Assembly: GCF_026342355.1 (NCBI RefSeq)
Contig: NZ_JAPEMV010000016.1
Span: 1 to 36,718 of the forward strand
Direction of reading: 5' to 3'
Source: Streptomyces sp. NBC_00249
Lineage (GTDB): Bacteria > Actinomycetota > Actinomycetes > Streptomycetales > Streptomycetaceae
Length of the DNA: 36,718 bases
A model generated the notes under the pieces. That model made no database searches. It had not been told where the DNA came from and saw only the letters and a list, made by a program, of their open reading frames with translations. The position numbers and the translations under genes are program-made. This document shows, one piece after another, positions 31,116 through 36,718 of the stretch (position 1 is its first letter; each line of letters begins with the position of its first letter).

Positions 31116-33288
31116 ATGAGCGAGATGAACGAACAGACCACCCTCTTCGCAGCGGTCGACGCCCTGCTCGAAGAAGCAGCCGCGCAGGACGGACTCCCCG
31201 ACCCGGACGAACGCAAGCGCCTGCGCGAGGCCGCCGGCCTGAGCCAGGACCAGATCGCCAAGGCGCTCTCCGTCCGCCGCGAGACGGTCACCTCCTGGGA
31301 AACCGGCCGCACCGCCCCCCGCCCCCCGAAGCGCGCAGCCTACGCCCGCCTCCTCGAAGGCCTAGCCGCCCTCCACCCCCCCACCCCCATTAACGCCGTT
31401 AACGCCCCCACCCCTGCGGAGCCCGAGACCGTTAACGCCGTTAACGCCCCCCCGGCAGCCACACCCGCAGAGCCCCAAACCGTTAACGCCGTTAACACCC
31501 CCACCCCGGCCAAGCCCGAAACCGTTAACGCCGTTAACACCACTCCCGCACCCAAGCCCCCCACCACCTCCCCCACCCCTTCCCCTCAGCCCCCAAGCCC
31601 CCCCCCCCCTCCCCCTGGCAGGCAACGGCCCCCTGGCCGTCCTCGACGGCACCGGCCAAGCCCACGCCGCGGGCGGCCTCCTCCTCCCCCACCCCACTTC
31701 CGACCTCCCCTCCCTCATCGCCTGGGCCCTCGGCCCCGACGCCGACCTCCGCGCCCCCCGCCTCCACCGCAACGGCAAGGACGGCGACCCCCTCCTCGTC
31801 CTCACCGCCCCCGCCGCGGAGCGCCTCGGCCTGCCCCTCACCCTCGAGGACCGCCGCACCCTGCGCCTCCCCGACGACCACCCGGTCGTCAAGCAGCTCA
31901 CCAAGGCCAAGTGGCAGCTCACCCGCCGCGGCTTCGGCCCCTGGGCCCGCGTCTACCGCCCGGCCTCCCCCACCACCGGCCGCCAGTGCGTCCAGCTCGC
32001 GGTGCTCCCCTGGGGCGCCCTCGACGCCCGCGCCTGGGGCGAGGAAACAGCCACCCTCCCCGCCCCGGAACTCGCCGAGCTGCTCACCACCTTCGCCGCC
32101 CGCGTCCTGACCCCCCGCGGCTCCACGGCCGTCACCGGCCTGGAACTCATGACGGCGCTACGTCCCCCCACCCGCGCCGCCCGCAACCCGCAGACCAACG
32201 CCTGGGAGTCGGCCCCCGTCGCCGGCTCCCTCACCCGCCCCGTCGATCCGGCCCCCCCGGAGGCCCCCGACGAACACCCGGTGGTCGCCGCCCTCCACCC
32301 CCGCTCCCACCAGCGCACCCCGGACCAGGTCCTCGACGAGGAGGCGTACGACTGGATCCGCGACGCCGAGCTCCTCACCGACGCCGAGTGCCACCGCGCC
32401 CACGCCGTCGGCATCGACGTGAACATGGCCTTCGCCGCGGCCGCCAACCGCCTCCCGGTCGGCCTGGGCCCCGCGACGCACACCACCGCCCCCCGCTTCG
32501 ACCCCAAGCTCCCGGGCTGCTGGCTGGCGGACCTCTCGTCCATCGAGCTCGACCCCCGCCTGCCCAGCCCCTTCACCCCGCACGGCAAGCCGCCCACCGG
32601 CCCCGCCTGGTACGCGACCCCGACCCTGGCCTACGCCCAGGAGCTCGGCCACGAGGTCCGCCCCACCGAGGCCTGGACCCGCCCGGACAACGGCCCGTAC
32701 CTCGACGCCTGGTACACCCGCCTGCGCGACGCCTACATCGCCACGATGGCCGACCTGGGCGTCACCTCCGCCCTCACGGAGTCGGAGTTCCTCCAGGCCA
32801 TGCAGACCTACAAGACCAACGGCTCCCCCACCTCCACGGCCGTCCTCTCCGCCATCAAGTCCACCGTCAAGGGCGGCATCGGCAAGCTCCGCGAACGCCC
32901 CCAGGGCGCCGGCTACCGCCCGGGCGAGCCCTGGCCCGCCCTCGAACGCCCCACCTGGCGCCCCGACATCCGCGCGGCCGTCATCTCCACGGCCCGCGTG
33001 AACATGCACCGCAAGATGCAGAAGCTCGCCACGACAGCGGGCCTGCACCCCGTCGCGGTCCTCTCCGACTGCGCCGTCTACCTCTCCGACGGCCCCAGCC
33101 CCCTCGACTTCCTCCCCCACACCCCCGACGGCAAGCCCCTCCCCGGCGGCTTCCGCCTCGGCGTCAGCCCGGGCATGGTCAAACACGAGGGCACCCAGCC
33201 CCTCCTGTGGGCCGTCGAACTCCTCGACCAGCACCTCAACCCGGCCCGCCACATCAAGGGCCATGACGCAGCGGCAGACGGCGAGTAA
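31116..33288 (+). CDS. tap: Telomere-associated protein Tap, frame broken at a poly-C tract
   Basis: Tap recruits the terminal protein Tpg to telomeric single strands of Streptomyces linear replicons. The ATG at 31116 (GGAGG upstream) opens an XRE HTH (ERKRLREAAGLSQDQIAKALSVRRETVTSWETGRTAP, about 28-64). A Pro/Ala linker follows with four repeat-encoded segments (INAVN, then VNAVN three times), all in one frame, up to about 31600. From about 31610 the Tap body continues in the +1 frame (GPLAVLDGTGQAHAAGGLLLPH; KQLTKAKWQLTRRGFGPWARVYRP; QLAVLPWGALDARAWGEETA; HPVVAALHPR) to the TAA at 33286-33288. The break coincides with a run of 12 C at 31598-31609; 11 C would restore one frame of about 723 residues. 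It could be a sequencing error, a phase-variable tract or a slippage site. tpg follows 3 bp later. Confidence 0.88.
31389..31538. repeat. Four GTTAAC repeats inside tap
   Basis: Loci at 31389-31403, 31431-31445, 31482-31496 and 31524-31538, spaced 42, 51 and 42 bp, all multiples of three. With surrounding PAEPETVNAVN-type sequence they form a protein-level repeat, so the whole ~45-bp unit may have been duplicated within the linker. Confidence 0.92.
31598..31609. repeat. 12-base poly-C tract at the tap frameshift
   Basis: A homopolymer of 12 C, followed after one T by 5 more C. The reading frame of Tap is correct on both sides but differs by +1 across this tract. Confidence 0.9.
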
Positions 33289-33291
33289 CCC

Positions 33292-33846
33292 ATGTCCGAC
33301 ATCTCCGACGGCCTCACGAAAGCCGACGCCCAACACTTCACCCGCCCGATCCCCAAATCCGCGGGCGCCCAGATGCGCTTCCTCGTCAAGCAGCTGAAAT
33401 CAACCAAAGCGGTATCGGCTCTCCTGGGCATCTCCCAACGCACGGTCGAGCGCTACGTCAAGAACCAGCTCAAGCAGCCCAAGCCCGCACTCGCCGCCCG
33501 TCTGGAGGACGAGGTACGCCGCCGCTGGCAGCCCCTGGTCCGCAAACGCGCCCGCGAGCAGGCCGCCCGCACCACCGGCCTGGTCGTCGAGACCCGCGCC
33601 CGCTTCGGCTTCACCGCCGCCCCCGGCACCACCGACGACGGCCGCATGCGCCGCATCACCCAGCACCTCCCCCCGGAGTACGCCGGCCGCCTCTTCGCGG
33701 CCCAGGAGACCGGCGCCACCGAGGCCCAGCTCCGCCACATCACGGCGGAGGCCCTCCAGGAGATCTACTTCAAGGACAACGGCGCCCGCGCCACGAGCCT
33801 CCTGGTCGAATTCACAGACATCGACTACATCGACTTCGCCTTCTGA
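33292..33846 (+). CDS. tpg: Telomere terminal protein Tpg
   Basis: The 184-residue protein, exactly the length usual for Tpg. N-terminal PVPKSAGA-like element (RPIPKSAGAQMRFLVKQL), HTH with STKAVSALLGISQRTVERYVKNQLKQPKP at about 37-65, then EDEVRRRWQPLVRKRAREQAARTTGLVVETRARFGFTA, and a C-terminal FKDNGARATSLLVEFTDIDYIDFAF. Tpg is attached to the 5' ends of Streptomyces linear DNA and primes end patching. Its start is 3 bp after the tap stop with no good ribosome site, so translation is probably coupled to tap. If tap is truly frameshifted, tpg translation may also suffer. Strong evidence that the replicon is linear. Confidence 0.95.
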   Translation: MSDISDGLTKADAQHFTRPIPKSAGAQMRFLVKQLKSTKAVSALLGISQRTVERYVKNQLKQPKPALAARLEDEVRRRWQPLVRKRAREQAARTTGLVVETRARFGFTAAPGTTDDGRMRRITQHLPPEYAGRLFAAQETGATEAQLRHITAEALQEIYFKDNGARATSLLVEFTDIDYIDFAF

Positions 33847-33885
33847 CGGCCCCCCAGCCACCCCCACAGGCCCCAGAAAACCAAA

Positions 33886-33912
33886 AGGGTCCCGGGATAC
33901 CCCCGGGACCCT
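33886..33912. terminator. Bidirectional terminator between tpg and the replication-type genes
   Basis: Perfect 11-bp inverted repeat with arms AGGGTCCCGGG / CCCGGGACCCT and a 5-base loop, between the convergent stops of tpg (33846) and the winged-helix gene (33969). On the minus strand it is followed by TTTTGGTTTTC, a good U-rich tract. Confidence 0.85.
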
Positions 33913-33968
33913 CTCACTCCCCTGAACCCCCCTCAGAGCCCGCCACAGCGGCCTCCTCGGGGAACAGG

Positions 33969-34442
33969 TCACCCTACGGCGTGCAACGTCCTCCGCCGCT
34001 TCGACTCCGCGGCCTTCTTCGCAGCGGCCTGCGCCGCCCGCTTCTTCCGCTGCTCGGCCAGCTGGTCCTGGTACTCCGCCACCGCCTGGTGGTAACTGGC
34101 GACATACCCCCGCGCGTCCAACCGCTCCTCCGCGGGCATCTCGTTCACCGCGGCGACGGCGTCCTCGAAGGAGTTGTACCCGGCCAGCATCGGGTTGATC
34201 TGGTAGACCCCGTTCCTGACCTTCCGCACCAGCTTCGCGAGCTCCAGGCTCCGCAGCGCGGCGTTCACGCTCGGACGGCTCAGCTCCAGCATGCCGCCGA
34301 TGGTGGCCTGATCGATGAGGATCCGACCCCCCGGCTCACTCAGCGAACGCAGCTTCAGCAGCACACGGTACGCCGCAGGCGGAAGGTCGAGGTCGGAGAG
34401 AAGCCCGTCGGCGTTGACCGCAGCGAATCGCAAGGTGCTCAC
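33969..34442 (-). CDS. Winged-helix protein, possible plasmid replication protein (RepL-like)
   Basis: 157 residues. A wHTH at about 15-80: DLPPAAYRVLLKLRSLSEPGGRILIDQATIGGMLELSRPSVNAALRSLELAKLVRKVRNGVYQINPMLAGY. The GVYQINP wing end resembles RepL-type replication proteins. It is followed by an acidic helix and a very basic Lys/Ala/Arg tail (about 128-155) likely to touch DNA. The start GTG overlaps the TGA of the upstream gene 34439-35140 (GTGA), so the two are co-translated and probably act together. Both proteins have the same wHTH type (GVYQINP / GVYQFNP). Replication initiation is inferred from this and from the backbone context; a transcriptional regulator is the alternative. Confidence 0.7.
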   Translation of the reverse strand: MSTLRFAAVNADGLLSDLDLPPAAYRVLLKLRSLSEPGGRILIDQATIGGMLELSRPSVNAALRSLELAKLVRKVRNGVYQINPMLAGYNSFEDAVAAVNEMPAEERLDARGYVASYHQAVAEYQDQLAEQRKKRAAQAAAKKAAESKRRRTLHAVG

Positions 34443-35140
34443 TGAGCTGTCCCTTCTTCCTTGCGCTGTGCCCGGCTCAGCCGGCGCGCAGCGCGCTCCT
34501 TGGACCGTTCGGCCCGCAGTTCCTCGATGGCCTGCCGCATGTGGTCCAGCGACGGGAACCGCACCAGGTCCGGCAGGCTCGTATCGCTGCGAATCTGCGA
34601 GATGGTGCTGTGCTGCTCCACCTTCACGAACTCACCCGCCGTCTCCGTCCCCGGGATGAACTCAGCCACCCGGTAACTGTAGGGCGGGTTGAACTGGTAC
34701 ACACCCCGCCGCACCTTGAAGACGATCCCATGAGACATGACGGTGTGCAGTGCCTCCGACGTCTTGGTGCGACTGACGTCCAGGATCGTAGCCATCTCCT
34801 CCTGAGTAAGTGGAATCCGGCCCCCCGCGCGCTGGCACGCGATCAGCAGCAGGATCAGCCTCAGGGGCAAGGCTTCCCTGAAGTACTGGGCGATCACCAG
34901 GAAGAACTCAAGACTGTCCATCGAGAACGCATTTGGCTGACTCTGCGTCCCGTAGAACTCCAGCGGCTTGCGCTCGCCGTCCAGGGTGAGCTTCCGGCTG
35001 GGGTACCGCTTCGCCAGGCTGTCCAGATCCTTGACCGGAGCCAGCGGCTGACTCCACGCCGAGATCGCGTCATCAACGGGGAGATCAGGACGCGGCGCGC
35101 GCGACGGACTCGGCCGACGGCGCTGTGGCTCTGATGACAC
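34439..35140 (-). CDS. Winged-helix protein, possible replication initiator partner
   Basis: About 233 residues. N-terminal basic, Pro/Arg-rich segment, then a central domain (DSLEFFLVIAQYFREALPLRLILLLIACQRAGGRIPLTQEEMATILDVSRTKTSEALHTVMSHGIVFKVRRGVYQFNPPYSY), a wHTH like that of the downstream partner, and a Lys/Arg-rich C-terminus. Start uncertain: the GTG at 35140 has GGAG nine bases upstream; the GTG at 35155 and a TTG at 35275 are alternatives, the last reading through the palindromes of the control region. Codon use is visibly less GC-biased than in neighbouring genes. Function inferred from coupling to 33969-34442 and from the palindrome-rich region upstream. Confidence 0.65.
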   Translation of the reverse strand: MSSEPQRRRPSPSRAPRPDLPVDDAISAWSQPLAPVKDLDSLAKRYPSRKLTLDGERKPLEFYGTQSQPNAFSMDSLEFFLVIAQYFREALPLRLILLLIACQRAGGRIPLTQEEMATILDVSRTKTSEALHTVMSHGIVFKVRRGVYQFNPPYSYRVAEFIPGTETAGEFVKVEQHSTISQIRSDTSLPDLVRFPSLDHMRQAIEELRAERSKERAARRLSRAQRKEEGTAQ

Positions 35141-35189
35141 GAGGATGCTCTCCACTTCGTTGATCTGCAGAGAGAGTATGTCAACAAGG

Positions 35190-35461
35190 GTGACACTAAT
35201 GTCACGCTCGTTGACGTTCGGCGTGTCTTGTGTCCCCTCAGGAGGGACACATCTCAGCCACCCCCCTCCGGCCAAGCCCCCCTCGCCCCCTCACCCAACC
35301 CCGCCCTGCCCTCAAGCAGTTCAGCGACGTATCTCCGCAAGAACGTCAGCCTCCCCGACGTTTTAGCCGAAAAAGCGTCAGTCTCGCTGACGTTTTGTCG
35401 TCGTTCTGTCCCCCTAGCAGCGACACATCGACCGAGTTATGTCCCTCCTGAGGGGACATAA
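35190..35461. promoter_or_regulatory. Palindrome cluster upstream of the winged-helix genes: candidate origin or control region
   Basis: Five dyads in 270 bp. GTGACA/TGTCAC around CTAA at 35190-35205, next to a TTGACA-like box on the minus strand. TGTGTCCC/GGGACACA around CTCAGGA at 35229-35251. AACGTC/GACGTT at 35342-35362. CGTCAG/CTGACG at 35376-35392. TTATGTCCC/GGGACATAA around TCCTGAG at 35437-35461. The first and last GTCCC elements are one motif in opposite orientations, their asymmetric centres being reverse complements. The two GACGTT-type dyads are direct repeats 34 bp apart. Iterons of this kind next to a replication-type operon suggest an origin, or autoregulation of the operon. 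Confidence 0.5.
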
Positions 35462-36289
35462 CTTTCCCCCCGCACCCCGCCTGACCTGCGACAACGCATA
35501 TCCGTACTCTCTATAGGCCGTCCCCTGCCGCGCTGCGCGTACTGAACGCCGTCTACAACACCTCACTAGAGCCCCACTCCTGACGCCCCAACACCCCAGC
35601 CGGCAGAACCACGGCTCCCAGACACCCTGTCCATAACCCCGCGGAATCTGACTGATTCCTATCTCTATCCCCATCCCACTTTGAATCACCCCCCGATCCA
35701 CCATTAACGCCGTTAACACCCTCACCCACTTCCTGACCACACCTCCAACCCCTCTCGAACCCTTCTCCAGCCTGACCTTCGCCATGAACACCTCAGCCAT
35801 TTCTCCAAAAACATTCCTCCAACCCCAGCAACAAACCCAACCCCCCACCCCCAGCCCCTCAAAGAAATCCCTACGCACTAAGCAAAAACGATCCACTTCC
35901 TCCTAGTAACTCGGTCCGCAGCATCCTCTTCAGCAAGGCTTCGAAACACCCCTGGCAAAACACCAGGTTCCAGAGCCCGGAGCAACACTCACCAGGTAAC
36001 GCTCCTGCGGGTCTGAACCGCTCAGAAGTCCTAGGGCTCCTGAAACAAGTGAGTCACTCGCAGCAAGAACTTTTTCTCAAGCTGCCAAAATTCTCCTCTT
36101 CCTCACAGACCCAAACAGCCGGCAAACACCTGAGCCCCAGAACAGCTCCCAGACACCCAACTCCTCGGAACCCCAACCCGAAGCAACCAACAGTTGAATG
36201 GAACAGAACCGGCCATCCCCCAACCCTGAAACTGTTGGGCAGCAAAACAAGCCTTCATCGACGCCAGGCAGAACGGGATAACTTCAGGA
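35462..36289. other. Non-coding subterminal region
   Basis: About 830 bp without a credible gene: open frames here have no recognisable composition or motifs. The sequence is lower in GC, and the plus strand is rich in A and C with few G, most clearly at 35700-35900. It holds the last GTTAAC repeat (35703-35717) and a small CCTGG/CCAGG dyad with a 7-base loop near 35955. The position fits a subterminal spacer between replication genes and the telomere array. Confidence 0.6.
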
Positions 36290-36718
36290 GCCTCCCCTCC
36301 TGCGAGCGCAGCGAACAGGTTTCCGTTCCTGCCGCGAAGCGGCAGGAACCCCTTGGCTGCGAAGCAGCCTTCGCCGAGCGAAGCGAGGCGATCCCCCTCC
36401 CGCGAGCGCAACGAACGGGATTCGATCGCAGCCGCGCAGCGGCTGCGATTCCATGGGCTGCGAAGCAGCCCCGCCGAGCGAAGCGAGGCGGCTCCCCTCC
36501 AGCGAGCGAAGCGAGCAGGGTCCCTTCCCAGGCGCGCAGCGCCTGGAGTCCCTTGGGCTGCGAAGCAGCCCTGCCCGAGCGAAGCGAAGCGAGCCGGATT
36601 CGATTGCAGGCGCGCAGCGCCTGCAATCCCATGGGCTGCGAAGCAGCCCCGGGGAGCGAAGCGAGGCGACTCCCCTCCCTCGAGCGCAGCGAGCGGGGTC
36701 CCTTCCCAGGCGCGCAGC
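36290..36718. repeat. Telomere-like array of GAA/GCA-loop hairpins
   Basis: Imperfect tandem units of about 80-100 bp. Each contains (i) a long stem with a three-base GAA or GCA loop (36325-36349, 11-bp stem; 36425-36449, 11 bp; 36528-36546, 8 bp; 36602-36628, 12 bp); (ii) GGCTGC-GAA-GCAGCC (36355-36369, 36456-36470, 36556-36570, 36634-36648); (iii) GAGC-GAA-GCGAG or GAGC-GCA-GCGAG words that fold with tandem G.A pairs (e.g. 36371-36391, 36471-36491). The window stops inside the next unit. Such GNA-loop hairpins are the hallmark of the 3' single strands of Streptomyces telomeres, and the plus strand would be the 3' overhang at a right end. I do not see the common CCCGCGGAGCGGG end itself. Confidence 0.8.

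Noticed and set aside
35414..35896. Minus-strand 160-codon frame
   Set aside because: Gly/Arg/Trp-rich with no domain or ribosome site, and it starts in non-coding subterminal DNA and runs through a GTTAAC repeat.
36054..36718. Minus-strand frames rich in Leu-Arg-Ala repeats in the terminal region
   Set aside because: They are translations of the telomere-like hairpin array, so their protein repeats reflect DNA palindromes.
1..36718. tRNA, rRNA or transposase/IS genes
   Set aside because: I saw no transposase domains, IS-type terminal repeats with target duplications, tRNA cloverleaf with CCA-side pairing, or rRNA sequence.

Overview
This is high-GC actinobacterial DNA, almost certainly from Streptomyces. 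The evidence is codon usage, GTG starts, SARP regulators, gamma-butyrolactone (GBL) receptors, an AfsA-type GBL synthase and a tap-tpg telomere pair. parA, parB, tap, tpg, a coupled pair of winged-helix proteins and a terminal palindrome array together point to one arm of a linear plasmid, with the replicon end at the right edge. A chromosome end is less likely because of the plasmid-style parAB and replication-type genes.

Left part (1-7990): the end of a KorB-like 2-oxoacid:ferredoxin oxidoreductase gene, then the edge of an aromatic type II polyketide cluster (didomain aromatase/cyclase and an unusual acyl carrier protein). Next comes a GBL control block: two SARPs, a GBL-receptor-like TetR, an AfsA homologue, an NmrA-like reductase and a second receptor-like TetR. 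Several 21-bp 7-7-7 inverted repeats that look like autoregulatory elements (ARE) sit upstream of these regulators.

Middle part (8061-16375): small accessory and metabolic genes: GNAT, AraC, NmrA, DUF4287, RibD/DHFR-like, alpha/beta hydrolase, FBP zinc finger, flavoprotein, DinB, epimerase and epoxide hydrolase. At 16420-19868 the SARP/SARP/TetR control block occurs again as a second, diverged copy with an extra receptor-like TetR inserted.

Right part (19985-36718): the plasmid backbone. It carries a membrane protein, MarR, NmrA, an MFS exporter, a MarR-like protein, a cation/H+ antiporter, TetR plus an FAD monooxygenase, a fifth GBL-receptor-like TetR, parA-parB, tap (frame broken at a poly-C tract), tpg, and two overlapping winged-helix genes likely to act in replication. 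A palindrome-rich non-coding stretch follows, and the window ends inside an array of GAA/GCA-loop hairpins typical of Streptomyces telomeric single strands.

The most striking signal is a short palindromic repeat, GTTAACG-S-CGTTAAC. I find it at 25 loci (23 good, 2 degenerate), all between 19985 and 35717 and none before. It lies between genes, supplies the stop codons of three genes, and is built in frame (Val-Asn-Ala/Gly-Val-Asn) into Tap, ParB and the MFS exporter. I propose that it is the centromere or another backbone-specific protein-binding site of this replicon. That role is inference.
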